A stretch of 64,000 bases of DNA from Setophaga petechia (lineage: Eukaryota > Chordata > Aves > Passeriformes > Parulidae). Below the pieces are notes generated by a model. The model did not search any database. It had not been told where the DNA came from and saw only the letters and a list, made by a program, of their open reading frames with translations. The stretch lies in assembly GCA_024362935.1 (NCBI GenBank), contig JANCRA010000116.1:804501-868500 (forward strand), written 5' to 3'. Position 1 is the stretch's first letter, and each line of letters begins with the position of its first letter. Made by a program: the position numbers and the translations under genes. Positions 43,728-54,591 of the stretch are shown piece after piece.

Positions 43728-44852
43728 GTCATGATGGTGATGATGATGGTGATGATGATGGTGATGATGATGGTGATGATGATGATAATGATGATGATGG
43801 TGATGATGAGCAGTGTTTGATGATGATGTTGAGCAGTGTTTGATGATGATGATGATGGTGATGATGAGCAGTGGATGATGATGTTGAGCAGTGTTTGATG
43901 ATGATGGTGATGAGCAGTGTTTGATGATGATGATGATGAGCAGTGTTTGATGATGATGATGATGATGATGAGCAGTGTTTGATGATGGTGATGATGATGA
44001 TGATGAGCAGTGGATGATGATGATGATGAGCAGTGTTGATGATGATGATGGTGATGATGATGATGTTGAGCAGTGTATGATGATTAACAGTGTATGATGA
44101 TGGTGATGAGCAGTGGATGGTGATGATGATGATGATGATGATGAGCAGTGTTTGATGATGATGATGATGATGATGAGCAGTGTTTGATGATGGTGATGAT
44201 GATGATGATGAGCAGTGGATGATGATGATGATGAGCAGTGTTTGATGATGATGATGATGATGAGCAGTGTTTGATGATGATGATGATGAGCAGTGGATGA
44301 TGATGATGTTGAGCAGTGTTTGATGATGATGATGATGATGATGAGCAGTGTATGATGATGATGATGAGCAGTGGATGATGGTGATGATGATGATGATGAG
44401 CAGTGTTTGATGATGATGATGATGATGATGAGCAGTGTTTGATGGTGATGATGATCAGTGTATGTTGATGATGATGATGATGATGAGCAGTGTTTGATGA
44501 TGATGATGATGATGAGCAGTGTTTGATGATGGTGATGATGATGATGAGCAGTGTTTGATGATGGTGATGATGATGATGAGCAGTGGATGATGATGATGGT
44601 GATGATGATGAGCAGTGTACGATGATGATGGTGGTGATGATGAGCAGTGTTTGATGATGATGATGATGATGAGCAGTGGATGATGATGATGGTGATGATG
44701 AGCAGTGTTTGATGATGATGATGATGATGATGGTGATGATGAGCAGTGTATGATGATGATGGTGGTGATGATGAGCAGTGTTTGATGATGATGATGATGA
44801 TGATGAGCAGTGTTTGATGGTGATGATGATGATGATGAGCAGTGTTTGATGG

Positions 44853-44885
<33 letters not shown>

Positions 44886-45586
44886 GCAGTGTTTGATGAT
44901 GATGATGAGCAGTGTTTGATGATGATGGTGATGATGATGTTGAGCAGTGTATGATGATGATGATGATGATGATGATGAGCAGTGTTTGATGATGATGATG
45001 ATGATGATGATGAGCAGTGTATGATGGTGATGATGATGATGAGCAGTGTTTGATGATGATGGTGACGATGATGATGATGAGCAGTGTTTGATGATGATGA
45101 TGATGATGAGCAGTGTTTGATGATGATGATGATGAGCAGTGTTTGATGATGATGATGATGATGAGCAGTGTTTGATGATGCTGATGATGATGATGAGCAG
45201 TGTTTGATGATGATGATGAGCAGTGTATGATGATGATGGTGATGATGAGCAGTGTTTGATGATGATGGTGATGATGATGATGATGAGCAGTGTTTGATGA
45301 TGATGATGATGATGATGATGAGCAGTGTTTGATGATGGTGACAATGATGAGCAGTGTTTGATGATGATGAGCAGTGTTTGATGATGATGATGGTGATGAT
45401 GATGAGCAGTGGATGATGATGATGATGATGAGCAGTGTTTGATGATGATGATGAGCAGTGTATGATGGTGATGATGATGATGATGAGCAGTGTATGATGA
45501 TGATGATGGTGATGATGATGAGCAGTGTTTGATGATGATGATGATGATGAGCAATGTATGATGATGATGATGATGAGCAGTGTTTG

Positions 45587-45618
<32 letters not shown>

Positions 45619-45810
45619 GATGAGCAGTGTTTGATGATGGTGATGATGATGATGATGAGCAGTGTATGATGATGATGATGATGATGATGAGCAGTGTTTG
45701 ATGGTGATGATGATGAGCAGTGTATGATGATGATGATGATGAGCAGTGTATGATGATGATGATGATGATGAGCAGTGTTTGATGATGATGATGATGATGA
45801 TGAGCAGTGT
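43728..45810. repeat. 2.1-kb TGATGA array abutting a splice acceptor
   Basis: (GATGAT)n tracts interrupted about every 25-45 bp by GAGCAGTG(T/G)(T/A)TGATG, roughly 65 units. Rare substitutions to GGTGATG occur throughout. The array runs to within about 12 bp of the ALMS1 exon at 45823. Poly-His/Ser/Ile open frames up to 768 codons on the minus strand are repeat products. Confidence 0.98.
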
Positions 45811-45822
45811 TTCTCCCCCCAG

Positions 45823-45988
45823 GAGCCCTGGTTCTGGCTGACAGCAGAGCTGGGCAGCAGCTGCTCCTGGGACCCCAAGCTGGGCCAGAGCTGTGCCAGG
45901 AGGGACCTGTCAGAGCTGCCCACGCTGGAGGAAGGGCTGCTGCCCTCAGCAGAAGCTTCTGGAGCTGCAGCCCCTGCCTCACCCCTGG
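45823..45988 (+). CDS. ALMS1: ALMS1 coding exon (human exon 3 counterpart)
   Basis: Acceptor TTCTCCCCCCAG|GAG and donor CTGG|GTATGT bound 166 bp that read in phase 0 from exon 1 and leave one base (G). It encodes 55 residues starting EPWFWLTAELGSS and including LSELPTLEEGLLPSAE, ending APASPL. Human ALMS1 has ESWHCLPQ... followed by FPSLEEGILTQSE at the same spacing, then CSPL at the intron. The leftover G joins AT of the next exon to make Asp, continuing the match across the junction. The polypyrimidine tract is only about 10 bases because the TGATGA array comes right up to it. Human ALMS1 has about 60 more residues between the Glu run and this segment; no such exon was found in intron 1. 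Confidence 0.9.
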
Positions 45989-46739
45989 GTATGTGCAAGG
46001 GCATTGCTGCACAGTGGGTGTTTCACTGCTCTCTCAGTCCCAGCCTGCATTTCACCACTGAGGTTTGCAAAGTGTGTCTGGGGTGATTTTGTTGCCAAAG
46101 CCCCCCTCAAGATGAGGTGCAGGGTTTGTGTGAACAGCTTCCTTTGGTGCCAGTGGAGCTTTGCTTTGTTTTCCTGTGGAATTGAGGGTGAGCCTGAGTG
46201 CAGCTGCCAGCCTGGCAGTGTGCAGGGCCAGTGGAGGGTGTCCCTGCCATGGCAGGGGCAGGAATGGAGTCTCTGTGGAATATCTGTAAAATCCCCTCCA
46301 CCCAAGCCAGTCCATGGTTCCAGTCCTCACTGCTGCCCTTGGGTTTGGTGCAGTTCCTCTTGCTGAGGTTTTCAGTGCTGGCACTCCACTCCAGCCAAGG
46401 ACTCTGCTCCTTCTCATCCCTGCAGGTCAGTCACAGATGGCCTGAGAAACTCCAGCATTTAACATTTCACCCTTGTGCTTCCCTGCTTCCATTCACTTCC
46501 AGAGTACCCTGGTCAAACCCAGCCTCAAATGCAGTTTCTCAGCCCAGGGGTTCATTTTGCAGAGCAGGAGCTCCCCTGGCCATGGGGCCATTCCCTTTGT
46601 GACTCCCCTTGCCAGGGTGTGCCTGAGCTGGTGAGTGAAGGTGCCTGTTCCTGCACCAGTGGTGCTTCTTCACAAACAAACACAACTATAGAGGCAGAAA
46701 ACATAATTGAGGTATTTTAAAATAACCCTTCTGTGCTTA
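45989..46739. other. Intron 2 unique DNA with a short CR1 remnant
   Basis: 46215-46325 carries GGTGTCCCTGCCATGGCAGG followed by a decayed CR1 tail (sense orientation). The rest is unique. Confidence 0.65.
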
Positions 46740-47122
46740 CAGTTGAGTGCATGTTGGGCTGTGCAGGTTGGGCTGTGCAGGTTGAGCTGTGCAGGTTGGG
46801 CTGTTGGGCTGTGCAGTTTGAGCTGTGCACGTTGAGCTGTGCAGGTTGAGCTGTGCACGTTGAGCTGTGCAGGTTGGGCTGTGCAGGTTGAGCTGTTGAG
46901 TTGTGCAGTTTGGCCTGTGCAGGTTGAGCTGTGCAGTTTGAGCTGTTGAGCTGTGCAGTTTGAGCTGTTGAGCTGTGCAGGTTGAGCTGTTGACTTGTGC
47001 AGTTTGGGCTGTGCAGGTTGAGCTGTTGGGCTGTGCAGGTTGGGCTGTGCAGTTTGAGCTGTTGACTTGTGCAGTTTGGGCTGTTGAGTTGTGCAGTTTG
47101 GGCTGTTGAGTTGTGCAGTTTA
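46740..47122. repeat. GAGCTGTGCAGGTTG minisatellite
   Basis: About 25 units of 15 bp (GAGCTGTGCAGGTTG) or 8-bp shortened forms (GAGCTGTT), with GGGCTGTGCAGGTTG variants. Confidence 0.97.
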
Positions 47123-48544
47123 CCATTCCCTGTGCCACCCTGCCTGTGTGCAGCTGCTTTTTGGGGTTTCTTTGGGAGTTAAACCCCTCATGGAGTTAAA
47201 ACTGCCTTGGGGATTTCCTCACAGCAGCTCCTGAGGGGTTGATGAGTTTGACTTTGATTTTTTTAATGGGACACTCTTGGTGATTTTGATCAGTTTTTGA
47301 GATGATTTTGCTCCATTCTTGGTGAAGGAGCCTGCAGGAGGGGAAGGAACATCTTGGGGGGATTCTGGTTCATCCCAAACCCCTGAGGCTCAGTCCCTGC
47401 CACCGTGGGTGTCACAGTGGGTGTCACCGTGAGTGTCACCCTGGGTGTCACTGTGGGTGTCACCGTGGGTGTCAGTGTGGGTGTCACCCTTGTGGCCATC
47501 CCTGCTGTCTCCTGTAACACTGATGCAAAGGTTAATTGGCTTTTGGTGAGTTCTGGTTCCAGAGGTTCCTGTTTGCAGCTCCTGCCAGGTTTGTGTTGCA
47601 CAAGGCAGGGCAGGTAGTGAGGGGAGAAGGGAGAGGCACTGGGTCAGTTCCTGTTCTGTGTGCCAGGCTGGGTTCACTCACAGCACCAGGGAGCTGCTGA
47701 GCATTTGCAGCCCCCTGGGAGATGTTCTTGGAGGGTTTTTCTCCTCGTGGAATCAAAGCCACCCTGGGTCTCAGAGCTGCTCTGCAGGCAGGGTGGTGCT
47801 TACAGGCTGTGTGTGCCTCACTGGGAGGTGCTGGAGAGTGAATAAATCCCATTTTGGTAGGAAATGACATTGAGGACACAGCTCAGAGTGGGAGGACATG
47901 GAGGACTGGCCATGCCTGGTCCCTGCCCATGCTCTGGGCAGGATTCCTGTGTTTCAGGTGTTTTACAGCCCTTTCCCCCAGGGTTGTTATTTGCAGAACT
48001 GGAAGCCATTTAATCAAGGAAAACTTGTTGCTCTTTGTCCAGCTCTGTTTGCAGTGCAGCTGGGATTGGGAGCATGCAGAGGCTCTGCAGTGTGTGCAGG
48101 CTGGGAGAGGCCTCCTGTGCTGTTGGAGCTCCCTGGAGATGTCTGCAGGGTGTGCTCTGCACTCCAGGCCCAGGGCAGAGCTGAGAGGGAAGGAGCTGCA
48201 ATCCTCACTTGTTCTGCTTCTCCTGCTCACCAAGTGCCTTGGGTTCTGTGTCAGGAGGGAGCAGTGACAGCACAGTTGGACTGAGGTGCTCTGGGAGCAG
48301 CTTGGCAGAGCCCAGGCTTTGTTTCTGTTTTGCCTTCCTTTTTTATCCCCCCCATGGCAGCCAGACTGTGGCATTCAGAGCTGGCAGCAGCTGGAGAGCC
48401 AGCCCAGGCCCAGCTCTGCCTGCTCAGAGCTGCACTCAGGAGCCTTTGGCCTCCTTTGGCAGCAGGAGAGCAGCCCTGGCATCACTGCCTGCTCCAGCCC
48501 AGCCTGCTGCTCCAGGCCTGGCCTGGCTGAGCACAGCCCCCTGA
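47123..48544. other. Intron 2 mostly unique DNA
   Basis: A 12-bp GGGTGTCACCGT repeat (about eight units) lies at 47405-47495. No exon supported elsewhere. Confidence 0.6.
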
Positions 48545-49195
48545 GCCTCCTGGGCATCCCAAAGGTGCCCCTGGAGCTGTGCTGGGCATCCCAAATGTAC
48601 CCCCAGGATCTCTCCTGAACATCCCAAATGTGCCCCAGGATCCCTGAGCATCCCAAATGTGCCCCAGATATACCCTGAGCATCCCAAATGTGCCCCAGGA
48701 TCCCTGATCATCCCAGATGTGCTCCAGGATCCTTCCTGAGCATCCCAAATGTGCCCCAGGATCCCTGAGCATCCCAAATGTGCCCCAGGATCCCTCCTGG
48801 GCATCCCAAATGTGCCCCAGGATCCCTCCTGGGCATCCCAAATGTGCCCCAGGATCCCTCCTGGGCATCCCAAACGTGCCCCAGGCTCCCTGAGCATCCC
48901 AAACGTGCCCCTGGAGCTGTCCTGGGGGCATCCCAAATGTGCCCCAGATCCCTCCTGGGCATCCCAGATGTACCTGCCCCAGGATCCCTCCTGAGCATCC
49001 CAAATGTGCCCCAGGATCCCTGAGCATCCCAAATGTGCCCAGGAACTGTCCTGGGCATCCCAAACGTGCCCCAGATGGACCCTGAGCATCCCAAATGTGC
49101 CCAGGATCCCTGAGCATCCCAAATGTGCCCCAGGATCCCTGAGCATCCCAAACGTGCCCCAGGATCCCTCCTGAACATCCCAAACGTGCCCTCCC
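48545..49195. repeat. ~29-bp minisatellite GAGCATCCCAAATGTGCCCC
   Basis: About 21 units of GAGCATCCCAAATGTGCCCC plus AGGATCCCT(CCT). Confidence 0.97.
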
Positions 49196-50134
49196 TCCCC
49201 TGCCCCTGCTGGAGCTCTGCACTGAGGTTTTTGTTCCCTGCAAGCACCTGCCTGGTCCTTGAGCTTCTCTGGAGGGATTTGGGGTTCCTGGAGTTCCCTG
49301 TGCATGTTCAGTGACTTTCTCATCCCTTGGAGCTCCTTCAAACAGGTGTGGAGTGGCACTCAGGTGTTTGTTGGATAATAGATCCTGAGAGCACTCATTT
49401 ATCAGCCAAATGTTGTGATTTATGGGCTGTGTGTATGTGTCTGGATATGCACATTTACTTTATCAATCTGTGTACACAAAAGATTTGCAACATCTGCTTT
49501 TGACAGCTTTGTTTCCCTATTATTTTCTGCTCCCTCCCTTAGTCCTCTTTGTTTCTTCATTTCCAAAGCACACCCAGATTTTTTTTGTGTGTGTGTGGAA
49601 AAACCTTTTCTTTAATCACTCCTGCTTTTGAATTTAGCTTGAGCATACATTTTCATTCAAAGTGGGGAAGTTCAGCTGAAATCAGAAAAGCTTGTTTTCC
49701 TCCTCTCTTGCATGACTAAAAATAAGGTGCCAGTGCTGCCACATGAAGTGTGTCATGATGGGAGCTGACAAGTCTGATTTGGTAACTGCAATTAATATTA
49801 TTTGTTCACTGATGCCATGTTGAATAGAAAACAAGATTTGGGAGGGGGGAAAGTCCATCTAACAGAGCTGAGAGAGTTCAGATTCCAGCTTGCTTAATGT
49901 TTCTTAAAAACCACTGCTTTGCATGCTTAATGCAATTCTGTATGCAGATGAGCCTGCTCAGTGCTCCCAAGTGCAGCAGTGAAATGTTCCTGCAGTGAGC
50001 TGAGCTGTGCTGAGGGGGCACATGCCCTGGAGTGCTGTGTGCTCCCAGTCCCTGCTGGGGCTGGGCACGTGTGCCAGGCTGTGGCACTGCCAGCCCTGGG
50101 CACCCCCTCTGACCTCTGGGGGTGGGGGACGTGA
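49196..50134. other. Intron 2 unique AT-rich DNA
   Basis: One of the longest non-repetitive stretches (about 900 bp). No exon or mobile element recognised. Confidence 0.5.
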
Positions 50135-50970
50135 GGGGCACCCCAGGGAGTCAGCTCAGCACCCCAGGGAGTCAGCTGGGACACCCAGGGAGTCAGCTCA
50201 GCACCCCAGGGAGTCAGCTCAGCACCCCAGGGAGTCAGCTGGGACACCCCAGGGAGTCAGCTCAGACACCCCAGGGAGTCAGCTCAGCACCCCAGGGAGT
50301 CAGCTCAGCACCCCAGGGAGTCAGCTCAGCACCCTAGGGAGTCAGCTCAGCACCCCAGGGAGTCAGCTGGGACACCCAGGGAGTCAGCTCAGCACCCCAG
50401 GGAGTCAGCTCAGCACCCCAGGGAGTCAGCTGGGACACCCAGGGAGTCAGCTCAGCACCCCAGGGAGTCAGCTCAGCACCCCAGGGAGTCAGCTCAGCAC
50501 CCTAGGGAGTCAGCTCAGCACCCCAGGGAGTCAGCTGGGACACCCAGGGAGTCAGCTCAGCACCCCAGGGAGTCAGCTCAGGCCCCCAGGGAGTCAGCTC
50601 AGCACCCCAGGGAGTCAGCTCAGCACCCTAGGGAGTCAGCTCAGCACCCCAGGGAGTCAGCTGGGACACCCAGGGAGTCAGCTGGGACACCCCAGGGAGT
50701 CAGCTCAGCACCCCAGGGAGTCAGCTCATCACCCCAGGGAGTCAGCTGGGACACCCCAGGGAGTCAGCTGGGGCACCCCAGGGAGTCAGCTGGGACACCC
50801 CAGGGAGTCAGCTCAGCACCCCAGGGAGTCAGCTGGGACACCCAGGGAGTCAGCTCAGCACCCCAGGGAGTCAGCTGGGACACCCAGGGAGTCAGCTGGG
50901 ACACCCCAGGGAGTCAGCTGGGACACCCCAGGGAGTCAGCTCGGCACCCCAGGGAGTCAGCTCAGCCCCT
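50135..50970. repeat. ~20-bp minisatellite CCCCAGGGAGTCAGCTCAGC
   Basis: About 40 units of CCCCAGGGAGTCAGCTCAGC alternating with a GGGACA form (CAGCTGGGACACCCAGGGAG). Clustered repeats of unit order imply multi-unit duplications of about 150-170 bp. Confidence 0.97.
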
Positions 50971-51004
50971 GCTCCTGATCTTCACTCAGGGTTCTGAGGG
51001 GTTA

Positions 51005-51530
51005 AACCCTGTCACTGCCTCCATCCCATCACTGCTCCAGTCTCTCAATCCTGTCACTGCCCCAGTCCCCCAGTCCCAATCCCTGTTCCAATCCCGTCAC
51101 TGCTCCAGTCTCTTGATCCTGTCACTGCCCCAGTCCCCCAATCCCCTCAGTGCCTCAGTCCCAATGCCATCCCTGCCTCAATCCCAATGCCATCCCTGCC
51201 CCAATCCTAATCCCCTCACTCCCCAATGCCATCCCTACCCCAATCCCCCAATCCCCTCACTGCCCGAATCCCAGTCCCATCCCAGCCCCAATCCCATCCC
51301 AGCCTCAATCCCATCCCAGCCCCAATCCCATCCCAGCCCCAATCCCATCCCAGCCTCAATCCCATCCCAGCCCCAATCCCATCCCAGCCCCAATCCCATC
51401 CCAGCCCCAATCCCATCCCAGCCCCAATCCCATCCCAGCCCCAATCCCATCCCAGCCTCAATCCCATCCCAGCCCCAATCCCATCCCAGCCTCAATCCCA
51501 TCCCAGCCCCAATCCCTCCCTGCCCCAGTC
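51005..51530. repeat. Degenerate then regular CCCAATCCCATCCCAG array
   Basis: 51005-51250 holds irregular CACTGCCCCAGTCCC-like units. 51255-51525 is a clean array of 15-16-bp CCCAATCCCATCCCAG units. Confidence 0.95.
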
Positions 51531-51639
51531 CCACTGTTCCCCCCAGGGGCTGCCCCATCTCCTGCTTTGGGGTGGGCTGTTGGTGCAGCAGGGCCCTGAG
51601 GAGCTGCTGTGTTCCAGACGGGTTTTGAGGAACATTTGA

Positions 51640-52612
51640 AGAGCTGGGGGTGCTCAGCAGAGCAGAGCAGGCTCAGGGTGCCCTCAGTGCTCTCTGCACC
51701 TTCCTGAGGGGAGGCTGCACACAGGTGGGGTTGGTCTGACAGAACCAGAGCACACAGCCTCAGGCTGAGTCAGGGAAGGGATGGGTTGGATATTAGGGAC
51801 AAAATTTTCACCCAAAGAATAGCAAAGTACTGGGATGCTCTTCCCAGGGAGGTGGTGGGATCACCATCTCTGGGTGTGTTTAAAAAAGCCTGGCCATGGA
51901 GTTTGGTGCTGTGTTCTGGGTGAGGTGTTGGGCACAGGGTGGACTTCATGATCTCAAAGGCCTGGCCCTGGCACTGGGTGCTGTGGGTGAGGTGTTAGGG
52001 CACAGGGTGGACTCCATGATCTCAAAAGCCTGGCCCTGGCACTGGGTGCTGTAGTTGAGGTGTTGGGCACAGGTTGGACTCCATGATCTCAAAAGCCTGG
52101 CCATGGAGTTTGGTGCTGTGGTCTGGGTGAGGTGTTGGGCATGGATTGGGCTCCATGATCTCAAAGGCCTGGCCCTGGCACTGGGTGCTGTGGGTGAGGT
52201 GTTGGGCATGGGTTGGACTCCATGATCTCAAAAGCCTGGCCCTGGCACTGGGTGCTGTGGGTGAGGTGTTGGGCACAGGTTGGACTCCATGATCCCAAAG
52301 GCCTGGCCCTGGCACTGGGTGCTGTGGGTGAGGTGTTGGGCATGGATTGGACTCCATGATCTCAAAGGCCTGGCCCTGGCACTGGGTGCTGTGGGTGAGG
52401 TGTTGGGCATGGATTGGACTCCATGATCCCAAAGGCCTGGCCCTGGCACTGGGTGCTGTGGGTGAGGTGTTGGGCATGGATTGGACTCCATGATCTCAAA
52501 GGCCTGGCCCTGGCACTGGGTGCTGTAGTTGAGGTGTTGGGCATGGCTTGGACTCCATGATCTCAGAGGTCTCTTCCAGCCTCATCATCCTGTGATTCTC
52601 TGGGTCCTTGTC
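51640..52612 (+). mobile_element. CR1 LINE 3' fragment with 76-bp internal amplification
   Basis: The left part follows the CR1 3' region (GGATGGGTTGGATATTAGGG, CTTCCCAGGGAGGTGGTGGG, ATCACCATCTCTGGGTGTG). From about 51890 to 52570 a ~76-bp unit (GAGGTGTTGGGCATGGATTG, GACTCCATGATCTCAAAGGC, CTGGCCCTGGCACTGGGTGC) is repeated eight or nine times. The element then ends in a normal CR1 terminus (GAGGTCTCTTCCAGCCTCAT then CATCCTGTGATTCTCTGGG). Confidence 0.92.
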
Positions 52613-53620
52613 CTGCATTCCTTCCTTGGCTCTGCTCCCTGTGCTGCCCTTGCTCCTCTCCTTGTTCCCACCTGCCCGAGTGTCAGAGTTCATTTTGCCC
52701 TGCAGCTCTGGGCTGAGCCCTCTGGAGCTGCTCCTGCTGTCACACTGCTCAGGAAGAGCTGTTCACACCTGCTTTTTAAAGCTACATCTCATTTCCTTTC
52801 TCCAAGCTTCCAAAAAAGCATTTGAATTGTATTTGGTATTGCAAATTTAGTTATTCTATCTGGGTAATTATCCTCTCACTACCTAGAGTTCTGAAGTAAT
52901 TTTTAAGAAGTTAATTGGAAGCAGTAAATTAAAAATTAATGAGCAAGGCTGTTTTGTGGTTGGCTGCCCCTGGTCAGGTGATGCAGTGTGGGTGGAGGAA
53001 CCTCAGGCTGGAGCTGATGGAATGAAAACTGGAGTTTTTTTGTGTGTAATGATCATTTTCTGATGTGATTGTGCTCCTCTTAGTGCTGCAGACTGTGGCT
53101 TGTCTGAGTGGTTGGAAACTAATGAGCTAAATTAAATAAATGGTGTTCTGGGTTAGGAAGTCACTCCCTTGACCACAAATAGCTCTTTCCCTTTAAAAAT
53201 AAAACCCTGTTTAAATACTGGGAGTATTGGTTTGCACCCCTCAGACATGTCTGTGGTTATTTACCCTTCTCAGACACCAGCTCAGGGTTAAGAAAAGGAG
53301 AAACCCCCCCAAAAATACAGTTATATCTAAACCCCACAGATAATTCCATATATATTAGAGTTGTTTTCTTCTTGTGCTATGAACAATTTCCATTTGTTTT
53401 TGTAAGCAATGAACTGGGAAAAAACCCCAAGTACCCCAAAGAGCAAAGAGATGCAGGATAGAAACTCAAATTGCTGCGGCAATCATCACTGCCTGCTGGC
53501 TTTGAGTGTGAGCTGAACCTGAATCCCTCAGGAAACAATGGCCCAGCCTGGGCTGGAGTCAGAGTTTGTGCAGGAGCTGAGGGGTCCAGGGCTGGGCAGG
53601 GTGGGGTGGCACAGGAGGAG
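52613..53620. other. Intron 2 unique AT-rich DNA
   Basis: Non-repetitive. No exon recognised. 53615-53620 (GAGGAG) is the left target duplication of the following LTR. Confidence 0.55.
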
Positions 53621-54468
53621 TGCCCTGGCAGTGCTGTTTACATGGCATGAATGAACAGGACACTCTGGGCAGGGGCTGAGAGGTTTATTCAGCATCAGTC
53701 TCAGCACATTGTTCCAACAATGGAGACAAGAGATGCAACCTCTCACTGAATCCAGCAGAATGCCAGAGAGACAGAATGTTACAGCATATCATAAAGCCAT
53801 TTCCATTTCATAAAGCCATTTCCATACCATAAAGCCATTTCCATATCATAAAGCCATTTCCATTTCATAAAGCCATTTCCATACCATAAAGCCATTTCCA
53901 TATCATAAAGCCATTTCCATTTCATAAAACCATTTCCATATCATAAAGCCATTTCCATACCATAAAGCCATTTCCATATCATAAAGCCATTTCCATACCA
54001 TAAAGCCATTTCCATTTCATAAAGCCATTTCCATATTATAAAGCCATTTCCATACCATAAAGCCATTTCCATACCATAAAGCCATTTCCATATCATAAAG
54101 CCATTTCCATACCATAAAGCCATTTCCATCTGTGTTTCAGCCAGTCACACATAGAGTACAAGAACATTGACAATAATTCCATCCAATCATTTAAAGCACA
54201 CGTAGCTTTGGTTAGCAGCCTAGTTTCAAAAACAACAGCTTGTTCATAAGAATCAAGGCACAAAGGTCTGTTCAAACTTTAACCTTCTAAAGATATACAT
54301 TAAGTAAACTTCTTACTACTTAAGGCAGCACCTAACATAGGCCTATTGTTCTTTTCTCACGTTTGCATTACTAATTTTTCTGCTGCTTTAGCATTACACT
54401 GTCTTTACTGTCTGAGGCCTGATTTTTCCTACCTTTCCTAAAACCCTCTGATTTTTAAAATTCCCACA
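53621..54468 (-). mobile_element. Solo ERV LTR, 848 bp, with embedded 20-bp repeat
   Basis: Perfect 6-bp target duplications GAGGAG flank TG...CA ends (53615-53620 and 54469-54474). The minus strand starts TGTGGGAATTTT and contains GAACAGACCTTTGTGCC and the poly(A) signal GCTGAATAAACCTCTC near the far end. A 20-bp unit (CATAAAGCCATTTCCATACC) is repeated about 17 times inside it at 53788-54128. No retroviral coding region remains. Confidence 0.9.
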
Positions 54469-54591
54469 GAGGAGGTTTGGGATGGCAGTGCCAGGCTGAG
54501 TGCCTGCACACCTGGGGTTGGTACAGGATGGGTTTGGTCCTGCAGGGAGGGGGCTGCAGGGGTCTGGGTGGGACCCCGTCCCCTTCCCTGC

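Noticed and set aside
43132..43734. HVQRLI in the 66-bp repeat frame resembles a string I recall from human ALMS1
   Set aside because: A six-residue match is expected by chance when a six-frame 64-kb translation is compared with a 4,000-residue protein; it is also in the wrong place (intron 1).
43728..45810. CRISPR-like alternation of conserved spacer (GAGCAGTGTTTG) and variable-length tract
   Set aside because: The intervening tracts are all the same triplet repeat, not unique spacers; the context is a vertebrate intron.
43698..46004. 768-codon His/Ser/Ile frame antisense to ALMS1
   Set aside because: Translation of the TGATGA array read through an ALMS1 exon on the wrong strand; pure repeat product.
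50007..50978. 323-codon frame with SQL/STPG repeats
   Set aside because: 20-bp minisatellite without stops; no supporting splice sites or homology.
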